Source of the DNA: Planctomycetota bacterium
Lineage (GTDB): Bacteria > Planctomycetota > B15-G4 > SIAN01
NCBI GenBank assembly: GCA_028289345.1
Contig: JANQQL010000015.1
Span: 124,001-188,000, forward strand
Direction of reading: 5' to 3'
Length of the DNA: 64,000 bases
Shown here in pieces: positions 16,020-24,321 of the stretch. The notes under the pieces were generated by a model that saw nothing but the letters and a program-made list of their open reading frames with translations, was not told the DNA's origin and did no database searches. Within the stretch, counting starts at the first letter, position 1, and each line of letters starts with the position of its first letter. Made by a program: the position numbers and the translations under genes.

Positions 16020-18169
16020 CGCCCATCCACTCGTTTCAGCTGTGCATAGTCGGCGACGATGGTCTTCTCCCCGCCAGAAAAGCGAATTCGCAATCGCAAA
16101 GAACGGCCGCCACCGACGACTTGAGTCACCTGGCCGAAGCCGAACCCGGAATGGCGCACTTGGTCACCGACTTGGAAACCTGCACTTTCCTGGTCCTCGT
16201 CCAGTTCGACGTAGGTGTCGTCGGAGAATCCGCTGGCAGCCGAGTCGAACGCCGTGTCGCGCCGCGGCACCTGAAGAAGATCCTCTGGGATCTCCAGTAA
16301 GAACGGGGACGGCCTTGAAAGCTCCCAGCGACCGAACTGAAAGCGCTCACTCGCATAGCTCAACTGCAACAGCTGCTTGGCTCGAGTGATTCCGACGTAG
16401 AACAGACGCCTCTCTTCTTCCAGGCGCCCTTCTTCGTAGGATCGGCGGTGGGGCAACACGTTTTCTTCCAAGCCCGTGAGAAATACGACGGGAAACTCCA
16501 GACCCTTGGCACTGTGGAGCGTCATCAAGGACACGGCGTTGCCGGCTCCACCGATCTGGTCGGTGTCCTGAATCAACGCTCGCTCCTCCAGGTATCCGAG
16601 CAAATCCCCGTCTTCATCTCCCGCCTCGTACTCGAAGGTGTCGGCCATCAGCGAACGGACGTTTTCCCAGCGCTCATCGGCTCCCACCGGATAGGTTTCT
16701 TCCAAGAAGTTCTCGTAATCGAGACGCACCGTGAGTTCGTGAAGCAGGTCCGAGATTCCACGGTCCTCGCGCTCCATCAACCAGTCCAGCAGTTCGCCGA
16801 GATCGGCCAGGCCGCGAACCGCGGCGCCCCGCAGTTTCGGTCGAAGCCCGGGCTTTCGAACACAGTCCACCAGCGAAGTGTTCGATTCGCGGGCGGAGTC
16901 CAGGATGGCCTGCTGACTCTTTGCGCCAATCCCTCGCGCAGGGAGGTTGACGATGCGCAGGAACGACTCACTGTCCCAAGGGTTGACTCTTAGCCGCAAG
17001 AAAGCGAGGAGGTCTTTGACCTCTTTGCGAGCATAGAACTCGACGGCACCGACCACCTGGTAGGGAATGCCGCGGGCTCGCAGGCAGCGCTCGAAGCCTC
17101 GGGACAAGGCGTTGGTGCGGTACAGAATGGCGACATCGCCGTACTGCAAGCCTCGCTCTTCGACGCAGTCCTGAATCGCGCCGGCGGTTTCCTCCGCCTC
17201 GTCACTCTCAGACAAGTAGGCTCGCAAACTGGGACGCGGCCCGTCTTCGCTTTCGGAATACAACTCGCGCTCGATGCGCTGACGGTTGCGGGAGATCGCC
17301 GCGGAAGCCACAGCCAGGATCGACGGAGTCGACCGGTAGTTCTTCTCGAGGCGAACCACCTCTGCGCCCGGGAACTGCTTCTCGAACTCGAGGATGTTGG
17401 TGACGTCTGCTCCCCGCCAGGAGTAGATGCTCTGGTCTGGATCCCCGCACGCGCTGATCCGCTGATGATGGGAAACCAGAGCCCGAGAGATTTCCCCCTG
17501 AATGCGATTGGTGTCCTGGTACTCGTCGACCAGGACGTGATCGAATCGCCCGCGCCAGCGATCGCCAAACTCCGGATCCAACAGCAAGCGGCGGAATTCC
17601 AAAAGCAGGTCGTCAAAGTCCAGAGACCGACTTTCTTTCATCTCTTGGGCATATGCCTGGTAGAGACCGGCCATCCAAAGATCGGTCTCCATCTCCGCGG
17701 ACGCGCGCACGTCATCCACCGACCGATCGAAGTTCTTCCACTCCGAGATCTGCCGCAAGATCTTCGCCGGGGGAAAGTCACGAGAGTTGAGCTGCAGCTG
17801 CTTGAGGAGCCGGCGCACCAAGGAAAGCTGGTCGTCCCGATCGCGAATGGTGTAGTCCCGGGGGATTTGGATCGCCGGGCCATCCATGCGCAGGGCTCTC
17901 GCCGACAACGCGTGGAAGGTGGAAACCCACACGTCGGAGCCCGCGGTCAAGTGCTCGACCCGCTCCTTCATTTCTCGGGCGGCCTTGTTGGTGAAGGTGA
18001 TCGCGAGCACCCGCGCTGGGTCGAAACCGCGCGTGAGCAACGAGGCCACTCGATGGGTGATCACCCGGGTCTTCCCGGTCCCCGCCCCAGCCACGATCAA
18101 CAGTGGCGAGTCTCCATGCTCCACCGCGCGGCGCTGGACATCGTTCAGACTCATGGTAGGAGCATTCAT
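16016..18169 (-). CDS. pcrA: UvrD/PcrA-type superfamily 1 DNA helicase
   Basis: A 717-residue SF1A 3'-5' helicase. Q-motif region MSLNDVQRRAVEH, Walker A IVAGAGTGKTRVITHR, motif Ia AITFTNKAAREMKERV, motif Ib region VSTFHALSARAL, motif II VLVDEYQDTN, motif III GDPDQSIYSWRGAD, motif IV VRLEKNYRS, motif V VSLMTLHSAKGLEFPVVFLTGLEE, motif VI EERRLFYVGITRAK. The C-terminus has a PcrA/UvrD-type Tudor-like tail (GDQVRHSGFGFGQVTQV). Expected role: unwinding in nucleotide excision and mismatch repair and clearing RecA filaments or stalled polymerases. I chose ATG 18169; a longer frame to 18265 adds an unconserved tail. First gene of the operon with the AAA+ protein. Confidence 0.9.
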   Translation of the reverse strand: MNAPTMSLNDVQRRAVEHGDSPLLIVAGAGTGKTRVITHRVASLLTRGFDPARVLAITFTNKAAREMKERVEHLTAGSDVWVSTFHALSARALRMDGPAIQIPRDYTIRDRDDQLSLVRRLLKQLQLNSRDFPPAKILRQISEWKNFDRSVDDVRASAEMETDLWMAGLYQAYAQEMKESRSLDFDDLLLEFRRLLLDPEFGDRWRGRFDHVLVDEYQDTNRIQGEISRALVSHHQRISACGDPDQSIYSWRGADVTNILEFEKQFPGAEVVRLEKNYRSTPSILAVASAAISRNRQRIERELYSESEDGPRPSLRAYLSESDEAEETAGAIQDCVEERGLQYGDVAILYRTNALSRGFERCLRARGIPYQVVGAVEFYARKEVKDLLAFLRLRVNPWDSESFLRIVNLPARGIGAKSQQAILDSARESNTSLVDCVRKPGLRPKLRGAAVRGLADLGELLDWLMEREDRGISDLLHELTVRLDYENFLEETYPVGADERWENVRSLMADTFEYEAGDEDGDLLGYLEERALIQDTDQIGGAGNAVSLMTLHSAKGLEFPVVFLTGLEENVLPHRRSYEEGRLEEERRLFYVGITRAKQLLQLSYASERFQFGRWELSRPSPFLLEIPEDLLQVPRRDTAFDSAASGFSDDTYVELDEDQESAGFQVGDQVRHSGFGFGQVTQVVGGGRSLRLRIRFSGGEKTIVADYAQLKRVDGR

Positions 18170-18261
18170 CGCTGGGATTGTACCTGGCCTCGACTTCGAT
18201 TCGGCCAAGGCGTCCCGTCGAAGGGCGAACGGCGCTGCTCTCGAAAAAGCAGTCGAGGGGG

Positions 18262-18300
18262 ACAAAAAAAGACCCTCGTCGGAGGATGACGAGGGTCTTG
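18262..18300 (-). terminator. strong intrinsic terminator
   Basis: A perfect 12-bp inverted repeat, AAGACCCTCGTC (18269-18280) and GACGAGGGTCTT (18288-18299), with a 7-base loop. On the minus strand it is followed at once by TTTTTTT. It ends transcription of the secreted-protein gene that stops at 18321 and insulates the helicase operon. Confidence 0.9.
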
Positions 18301-18320
18301 GAAAGAGAATTCGCCTGCGC

Positions 18321-18959
18321 CTACTTGATGCTGGTGTTCACTCTCACTTTGGGATTGCCGGTCCGGAAGGAAGCGGTCGCGGCCGTGACCCCGAACCCGT
18401 TTTGGGAAACCAGAGTCATGGAAACTTCGGTCCCGTCGCCGAACACGTTCTGCGTCACCTTGCGGAGGTGTCGCAGGTCGACGCGCGCCTCACTCAGCGG
18501 GATCACCATCGTCACGCTTTGGGCGAAGTCGTCGTCTCGGACTTCCACGATCAAGAGCGCTCGACGACTCATCTCGATCGCCAACTCGAGGGGGTCAGGA
18601 CTGTCGGGGGTCAGGTCGACGTAGTCGAACTCGCCACCGATGGCCCGAGCGCTGCGCGGAAGCGACAGAGGTTCCTGGCTCCCTACCGCGGAAACGATGG
18701 CACTGGCGCGGTCTTCGAACCCGAGTTTGAGCGCGATTTGCTCACCGCTGAAGGCTCGGTACACGAACGGCATCCGATGCTTCGGCACCTCGAGTTCTTC
18801 CGCCCACTGGTCGGGTGTGGGCGGATCTTCTGGACCGTTCCAACTGGGGAAACCGTCCATGCCCTCGGGGCCACCGCCGCTCGCCGCAACAGCGGGAGCG
18901 ACGCTTGCAGTCCCAAGCGCCAGAATCAGAGCGAGTCGTTTGATCTTTTCATGAACCAT
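18321..18959 (-). CDS. secreted protein of unknown function
   Basis: A 212-residue protein with a clear signal peptide: MVHEKIKRLALILALGTASV, cleavage likely after APAVAA. The mature part starts SGGGPEGMDGFPSW and is then mixed alpha/beta with no motif I recognise. It contains PDQWAEELEVPKHRMPFVYRAF and a C-terminal beta-rich stretch (VSMTLVSQNGFGVTAATASF) ending VRVNTSIK. I chose ATG 18959 over an earlier in-frame start at 18995 because it places the signal peptide at the N-terminus. The stop is followed after about 20 bp by a strong terminator, so it is likely the last gene of its transcript. The anti-sigma gene ends 25 bp upstream, so co-transcription with the ECF pair is possible. Function unknown. 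Confidence 0.7.
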   Translation of the reverse strand: MVHEKIKRLALILALGTASVAPAVAASGGGPEGMDGFPSWNGPEDPPTPDQWAEELEVPKHRMPFVYRAFSGEQIALKLGFEDRASAIVSAVGSQEPLSLPRSARAIGGEFDYVDLTPDSPDPLELAIEMSRRALLIVEVRDDDFAQSVTMVIPLSEARVDLRHLRKVTQNVFGDGTEVSMTLVSQNGFGVTAATASFRTGNPKVRVNTSIK

Positions 18960-18984
18960 GGTTTTGTCCCTGCACTTCTTAGAT

Positions 18985-20052
18985 CTAGGCCGCAAAAAGG
19001 GACGGGTAACGATTCCGGAGTCGATCCAGGAACGGTTGATTTTTGGCCAGGATCCTTTTCAGCTCCCGAGCCCTAGCGATCGCGGTCACCGCGTCCGCCA
19101 ATCGATCCGGGAACTCCTTGATCCATCGAGCGATGGCTTTTTCGGCATCTTCGAGCCGATCCAGCTTCACCGCGTAAACGAACAGGTTGAACAAGGCAAC
19201 GGAATGGAGTGCGGCATCCTCGACCACATCGGTCGCCGCAACCACCCCTCGTTCGACTTCCATCGCCCGGCCGAACTGCCTTGCTTGGGCGTAAATCCTC
19301 GCGACGTGGTGCATCGCGAAGGCCTTGAGCTTGGGCGATGCCTCGGATCGCTCGACGATCCGCAGCTGCTGAAGGGCGCGGTCAAGGCGCCCCATCTGCC
19401 GGTAGTACCAGGCAAGGAAGATCCGCGCGTCGGCCCTTTGGGGATCCAGGCGCAGGCACTGCTCAAGGCAGTTGCGTCCGCTCTCCAGAGCCGCGACTCC
19501 GCGCATCGGCTTGGTCGAACTCGGGAACAAGCCGCGCTTGCGGAACGAGCGACGCGAGCGGCGAGTCTTGTCGCCCTGCGCTTGCAGCTCGCCGTACTCC
19601 CGGGACAACCGAGTTCCCTGCTTGGTAAGGGAGCGCACGTTGCCGGGGCTTTTCTCGTAGATGTGATGGGCCCGGCTTTCCGCCGGGTTCGTGGGGGTGC
19701 TCTCGTGGGCCACGTGCATCAAGGACTTGCCCAATTCGTAGAGCACGTTCGCCAGTCGGCCTTCGGTGTCGGTCAGCAGCTTTTGAATGAGTCCGCCCCA
19801 CATGGCGTCCTGGCTGCCGAACAGTTCGGTGACGGCCTGGTTTTCGCCTTGCAGCGCTCGCTGCATCCGAGCCATCCCCGCCAGGGAGTTCACGAAGGAG
19901 CGACACGGCTCGCAAGTGCTCACGTGGTCGGAAACGCGCGCGGAGTCGAGAGCGGACAACTCGCGGTCGACGTAGGCACTGAGGTCGGTCTCGAAGCGCT
20001 GGCACGCGGACCGAGCCTCATGAAGGAGGTCTTTGGTCATGGGTGCGTTCAT
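18985..20052 (-). CDS. zinc-finger anti-sigma factor-like protein with helical repeats
   Basis: About 355 residues. The N-terminal anti-sigma zinc-finger domain (zf-HC2 type) has LSAYVDREL followed by DHVSTCEPCRSFV, the H-x3-C-x2-C metal site. A long C-terminal region (about 190-340) looks like TPR repeats: CLEQCLRLDPQRADARIFLAWYYRQMGRLDRALQQL and later AMEVERGV and DRLEDAEKAIARWI. No membrane helix is seen, so it is probably a cytoplasmic anti-sigma factor. Its ATG at 20052 overlaps the stop of the upstream ECF sigma gene by 4 bp, the usual arrangement for a cognate pair. The TPR part could sense a protein partner; that is inference. Confidence 0.78.
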   Translation of the reverse strand: MNAPMTKDLLHEARSACQRFETDLSAYVDRELSALDSARVSDHVSTCEPCRSFVNSLAGMARMQRALQGENQAVTELFGSQDAMWGGLIQKLLTDTEGRLANVLYELGKSLMHVAHESTPTNPAESRAHHIYEKSPGNVRSLTKQGTRLSREYGELQAQGDKTRRSRRSFRKRGLFPSSTKPMRGVAALESGRNCLEQCLRLDPQRADARIFLAWYYRQMGRLDRALQQLRIVERSEASPKLKAFAMHHVARIYAQARQFGRAMEVERGVVAATDVVEDAALHSVALFNLFVYAVKLDRLEDAEKAIARWIKEFPDRLADAVTAIARARELKRILAKNQPFLDRLRNRYPSLFAA

Positions 20053-20888
20053 TCGTGGGGTGCCTCCAGCAGCTCTTCCATCATGCGCAGCAGCTTCTTT
20101 CGCGCTCGGCACACGATCATTTTGAGGTTCTCCAAGCGAATGCCCATCTCATCCGCGGCGTCGCGGTACTTCAGACCACGCACTTCAATGAATCGCAACG
20201 CGCGCCGCTCTCGAGGTTTCAGCCCCATCTGAAACGCTCGACGATAGACCAGCAAACACAGCGCGTAGGTCGCCGCCGCATGCTCGGCCTCTTCTCCTTG
20301 CTCCAGCACCGTGACCGGCGCTCGACAGCGCTCGTCTTCGACAACATCCTCGAGTGGATCCAATTCCACCTCGGTCGAAGACGTGCCACGAAGATGCTTC
20401 AGCAAGGTGTTGCGGACAATGGAGAACGACCAGTTCCGGAACGACGAACTCTTCTCGTTTCGGAACCGATGGGGGTATCGATAGATGGAAAGAAAGACGT
20501 CCTGAACGACGTCGGTGGGATCGACATAAACGTGGGCGAAACGCAGGCGCTTCAAGACCACCATCAGAATCTGCCGGTGAGTCAATTCGTACAGCAGGGA
20601 AAAGACCGGTAGATCCCGAGAACGCGCAAACCCTTCCATGAGAAGGCTGGCCGTGGCCTCCACTCCGCCCGCGGTGTCGCGCGGAAGCTGTTCGAAGCGC
20701 GAGCGCAGATCTGCACCGAGGCCCGGCTCCAGGCCGGACAAGGCCTCCTCCAGACGTCGTTCGAAGACGTCCGAGGCCAGGGCAAGGGAGGAAGAAGAGG
20801 AGGACGTGGAAGAGGAGGAGGAGCTGGTGATTCCGGGCGAACCCCTTTCGGGCTCTTGGCTGGAATCAGACATGCCCACTCGGTCCAT
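20049..20888 (-). CDS. ECF-type RNA polymerase sigma factor
   Basis: About 279 residues. The sigma region 2-like part has VYVDPTDVVQDVFLSIYRYPHRF and FRNWSFSIVRNTLLKHLRG, the D-x-x-x-Q-D-V-F core-binding and -10 recognition helices. Region 4 has LKPRERRALRFIEVRGLKYRDAADEMGIRLENLKMIVCRARKKL, an HTH for -35 recognition. A long Ser-rich low-complexity segment near the N-terminus is unusual. The helix before region 2 is also extended (LPVFSLLYELTHRQILMVVLKR). Start choice is uncertain: ATG 20888 is used here, with ATG 20873 (MSDSSQEP) equally possible and upstream ATGs in frame. It overlaps the zinc-finger anti-sigma gene by 4 bp. Target promoters are unknown. Confidence 0.82.
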   Translation of the reverse strand: MDRVGMSDSSQEPERGSPGITSSSSSSTSSSSSSLALASDVFERRLEEALSGLEPGLGADLRSRFEQLPRDTAGGVEATASLLMEGFARSRDLPVFSLLYELTHRQILMVVLKRLRFAHVYVDPTDVVQDVFLSIYRYPHRFRNEKSSSFRNWSFSIVRNTLLKHLRGTSSTEVELDPLEDVVEDERCRAPVTVLEQGEEAEHAAATYALCLLVYRRAFQMGLKPRERRALRFIEVRGLKYRDAADEMGIRLENLKMIVCRARKKLLRMMEELLEAPHE

Positions 20889-21088
20889 GCGATTGCGGCC
20901 CCCGCGTTTGACCATGTCGCGGTCAACTACCCCGGTTCGTGCTGCCCGCCGTCGTGCCCACTCCGGCAAAGGCTACCTCGCTAGAGGTGTAAGCCGGCGG
21001 CGCGATCGGGTAACCCGTCGGAACCTGTTCGCAGACCCCGACAATGTTGCAAACTCAACACTCTCAATAGCTTACGTTCCGGAAAATA

Positions 21089-22150
21089 TTACCCGGAATT
21101 CTCTTCTTGGGGGGACTCGGGCTTTCCGAAGGGGTCGACGCGGCCCAGTTTCGAGATGTCCTCGAGTTCGCTTTCCGCCTCTCTGAGGTGCGGTCCGGGG
21201 ATGAATGGCGGAAGGCCAGTCCCCTTTGGCTGGAGCACCGGCAGTGGATCCCCTGGACGAGGCGGTGGTGGGCCCCAGGGATAGGCGCGCAACGTCTCGG
21301 CGAAAGAGGCCCGGCGCATCGGCAGCGCTCGGTCGTACTCCGCGACCGCCGGGGGCTCTCCCAGGCTGAACCAGCGGACGACCGTCGCCGCGTCCTCCAA
21401 CGGACGAATCTCGACGGATTGCAGCGCCGCAGTCAGAGAGGTGCCCCCCCAAGGTCGGCGCCGGACTTCCAAACTCTTCCCAAGCCGCTCGGCCGCCATT
21501 CCCAGCAGACGATCCAGGCCGATCACCTCGGGACCGCCCACTTCGACAACCCGGTTTTTCAGTTCGTGATGATCCAACGCGGTCGCCAAGGCGATCGACA
21601 CATCCCCGGCCGAAATCGGCCGGAGAGCGCCGTGGCTGAGGAACGGGATGCGGAGCCGGGAGTGACTCTGCACCGCCTGCCCCACCGCGTTGAAGATCCG
21701 GTCCTCTTCGGCAAACACCGGTCCGGCGCGCAGGATGCACCAGGGCATTCCGCTTTCCTGGAGCCGCTGTTCGGCGATCCCCTTGTCCCGCAACCAAGAC
21801 ACCGGGGAGCGGGAATCTGCTCCGGTCGCCGAAAGAAACACGAAGCGATCGATGCGGCCGCGAAAGGCTTCCAACAAACGGTCCATGGCCGCGAGCTCAC
21901 CCCCTTGCTTCGGTGGCAACCGTCCCGGTGCACACCCGGCCAGGTGAATGATCGAAGACACCTCTTCCGCAAGTGAGGCAAGCGTTGTGCCATCACACAC
22001 ATCGCCGGAAATGAACCGGACTTCGTCCGTTTCGAATCCCACCAGCTCCCCCGCCTGACGGCTCAGCAACGCAATGGGACGTCGTCCTTGGGATAAGACG
22101 TCTCCCAACGCTTGACCGACGAATCCAGTGCCTCCCGTGACCAGGATCAT
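21089..22150 (-). CDS. atypical SDR, NDUFA9/NmrA-like NAD(P)-binding protein
   Basis: A 353-residue atypical short-chain dehydrogenase/reductase. The Rossmann start MILVTGGTGFVGQALGDVL carries TGxxGxxG. Then FISGDVCD, SSIIHLAG and RFVFLSATGADS follow, with a PWCILRAGPVFAEEDR segment. This order fits NDUFA9-like/NmrA-type SDRs, which often lack the YxxxK dyad and may bind NAD(P)H without clear catalysis. The C-terminus is Pro-rich and charged (GPPPPRPGDPLPVLQPK) and is probably disordered. Its ATG overlaps the stop of the upstream MBL-fold gene by 4 bp, so they form an operon. The substrate is unknown. Confidence 0.8.
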   Translation of the reverse strand: MILVTGGTGFVGQALGDVLSQGRRPIALLSRQAGELVGFETDEVRFISGDVCDGTTLASLAEEVSSIIHLAGCAPGRLPPKQGGELAAMDRLLEAFRGRIDRFVFLSATGADSRSPVSWLRDKGIAEQRLQESGMPWCILRAGPVFAEEDRIFNAVGQAVQSHSRLRIPFLSHGALRPISAGDVSIALATALDHHELKNRVVEVGGPEVIGLDRLLGMAAERLGKSLEVRRRPWGGTSLTAALQSVEIRPLEDAATVVRWFSLGEPPAVAEYDRALPMRRASFAETLRAYPWGPPPPRPGDPLPVLQPKGTGLPPFIPGPHLREAESELEDISKLGRVDPFGKPESPQEENSG

Positions 22151-23103
22151 CGGACCGCCACACGCACTTCTGCAGGATGAGCGCGCACTCCCGAGTCTCG
22201 CAGATGCTTGTGGAACTCGTCGAAGCCGTGCACGGTGTAAACCTCGCGCGCGCCGCTACGCTCGACGTACTCCTTCAGTTCGTCGAAGTCTGCGTGATCC
22301 GAAAGAGGAAAGCTCCGATCCGTCGGATAGGGAACGCCTTTCTCCCCATCCACCGCCCAACCGGTGGCCGCAATGGTCACTGGATCCTTGGCTCGCTTGA
22401 CAATGCGCGACTTGGATGCGTGGGGAGGAACGAAGACGACAGCCCCGTCGGTTTGGCCGGGGCGAGCCTGGCGGTACTTCCCAAAGGTCACCCCGAGACT
22501 TTCATACACCCTGACCATGGAGTGAATCGGCGGTGCCAAAGCGATGTCGAACTCGTACGACTCGAGTAGCTTCAGCAATTCCTGAGAGCGCCCCAAGGTG
22601 TATGCCAGCATGACCGGCGTGCGCCCCTCTTCGAGCAATCCGCGAATCTCTTCCACCAATCGGGGGATCACTTCCTCACGCGGAGGAAACCGGTAGTGAG
22701 GTCGGCCGTAGGTGCACTCCATCACCAGGATGTCACACGGTACGACCGGAGCCGGCTCGGCGGTGACCGAGGGCTTCAAGCGAAAATCCCCGCTGTAGAC
22801 CAAACGCCGGCCCCGCTGCACCACTTCCAGCTGCGCCGAACCGAGGATGTGCCCGGCGGGATGCAAACGAACCACGACTCCAGGCGCCAATTCATGCTCT
22901 TCGCCCCACTCCAGGCGAATCAGGTTCTGGGGACCGAGCCGATGCTCGAGGATCCGGGCAGTGGCGTAGCTGGTGATTGATTGCTCGTGGCGCTCGATGT
23001 GATCCCCATGGGCGTGGGAGATGAACGCAAAGCGCTTTGGCTCGTGGGGATCGATCCAAAGGTCGCCATCAGGAAGGTAGAGGTCGCCACGGTACTGGAA
23101 CAT
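22147..23103 (-). CDS. metallo-beta-lactamase-fold nuclease-like protein
   Basis: A 318-residue MBL-fold protein of the type related to DNA-ligase-associated exonucleases and mRNA 3'-end processing factors. The metal motif is FISHAHGDHIERH (HxHxDH). Then LHPAGHILGSAQLEV supplies the second metal His, VYSGDF the bridging Asp, and PLSDHADFDELKEYV the C-terminal His. A beta-CASP-like insert lies between (DILVMECTYGRPHYRFPPREE, VMLAYTLGRSQELLKLL). It is likely a cytoplasmic Zn-dependent nuclease or phosphodiesterase. It is divergent from queG by 83 bp and coupled to the SDR gene by a 4-bp overlap. No DNA ligase gene is adjacent, so the usual ligase partner is missing here. Confidence 0.82.
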   Translation of the reverse strand: MFQYRGDLYLPDGDLWIDPHEPKRFAFISHAHGDHIERHEQSITSYATARILEHRLGPQNLIRLEWGEEHELAPGVVVRLHPAGHILGSAQLEVVQRGRRLVYSGDFRLKPSVTAEPAPVVPCDILVMECTYGRPHYRFPPREEVIPRLVEEIRGLLEEGRTPVMLAYTLGRSQELLKLLESYEFDIALAPPIHSMVRVYESLGVTFGKYRQARPGQTDGAVVFVPPHASKSRIVKRAKDPVTIAATGWAVDGEKGVPYPTDRSFPLSDHADFDELKEYVERSGAREVYTVHGFDEFHKHLRDSGVRAHPAEVRVAVR

Positions 23104-23186
23104 GTTGGCTCTCGCCGGAGAATCGAAGGCGCCGCACTGTAACCTCTGCCCTCGCCGGATGCGGCCCAGAACAGGAAGTTCGTTGA

Positions 23187-24218
23187 ATGCCTCGGAATCC
23201 CGATTCTTGGAAGAGCCACCTGCGCGCCCGCGCCCGGGACCTGGGCTTCGACGACATTGGCTTCACCAGCGCGGCCCCGCTGGCCCATGGCGACTTTTTG
23301 CGCGACTGGCTGCAACAAGGCCGGGCCGGCGCCATGTCTTACTTGTCCCGCGGCCCGCGCTCGAACCCGCGGGACCTCCTTGAAGACGCGAACACCCTGA
23401 TCGTGGTCGCCGCCCACTATTCGAAGCCGCGCGCCGAACCCCAGACGATTGCCGCCTACGCGCAGCGGGAGGACTACCACCGAGTCATGCGGCAGGGGCT
23501 GGAATCTCTTGGCACGGTGCTCGAAGAACTCGCACCCGGCAGTCGCTGGCAAGCGGTGGTCGACACAGCGCCGTTGTTGGAGCGGGAGGCTGCTCAACGA
23601 GCGGGTCTCGGCTGGATTGGGAAGTCCACGATGCTGGTTCATCCCAAGCTCGGTTGCTACACGCTGCTGGGCGAACTCTTGTGGACCGCGGAGTTGGAAC
23701 CGGACCCCCCCGCACTGGACCAATGCGGCACTTGCCGCCAGTGCATCGACGCTTGCCCGACCGGTGCGATCGATGCGGAATACCAGTTGGAGCCTCGCCA
23801 CTGCCTGTCGTACCTCACGATCGAACAGCGCGACGCGATTCCTCCGCAGTTCCGGGAAGCGCTCGGCGAGCGCGCGTTCGGCTGCGATGCCTGCTTGGCG
23901 GCCTGTCCTTTTGGTGCCGAACGGGTGTACGAAGAAGGGGACCTGCTTCCGACTGCGATCCCATTGCGCGATGGCTCTTTGCAAGAACTCTTGCAAAGCG
24001 CTTCGGCGCGGTTCAAGAAGACCTTTGGCTGGACCCCTGTGGAACGTGCTCGCAAGCGAGGATTCCTACGCGGGCTGCTGACCGCTGCCGGCAACAGCGG
24101 AGACCAGTCTCTGATTCCTCAAGTGAAAGAGTGGTCGCAAAGCGAAGACTCGCTGTTGGCGGAACACGCCCGTTGGGCTCTCGCAAAACTCGACGCGAGC
24201 TCTGCACCGAACTCGTAG
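23187..24218 (+). CDS. queG: epoxyqueuosine reductase QueG
   Basis: A 343-residue enzyme that removes the epoxide from epoxyqueuosine in the wobble position of tRNA, the last step of queuosine synthesis, using cobalamin and two [4Fe-4S] clusters. The N-terminal domain starts with ARDLGFDDIGFTSAAPL and has MSYLSRGPRSNPRDLLEDANTLIVV. The ferredoxin part has CGTCRQCIDACPTGAI and CDACLAACPFGAE, giving the eight cluster cysteines. A C-terminal HEAT-like tail follows (SLLAEHARWALAKL). Length is normal for QueG, and the conserved AERAGLGWIGKSTML-type segment is present (ERVSAGLGW frame variant aside). The gene is alone on its strand, divergent from the MBL gene. Confidence 0.93.
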   Translation: MPRNPDSWKSHLRARARDLGFDDIGFTSAAPLAHGDFLRDWLQQGRAGAMSYLSRGPRSNPRDLLEDANTLIVVAAHYSKPRAEPQTIAAYAQREDYHRVMRQGLESLGTVLEELAPGSRWQAVVDTAPLLEREAAQRAGLGWIGKSTMLVHPKLGCYTLLGELLWTAELEPDPPALDQCGTCRQCIDACPTGAIDAEYQLEPRHCLSYLTIEQRDAIPPQFREALGERAFGCDACLAACPFGAERVYEEGDLLPTAIPLRDGSLQELLQSASARFKKTFGWTPVERARKRGFLRGLLTAAGNSGDQSLIPQVKEWSQSEDSLLAEHARWALAKLDASSAPNS

Positions 24219-24321
24219 AATTCTGTTCGTTCGCAATCACACCCCTTTTGTCGGCAACCGCGCTGCCGCTTGCGTGTTCATTCGGAACACCAGGGGGACT
24301 CTGCTGCCAGGAAGGCCCTTG

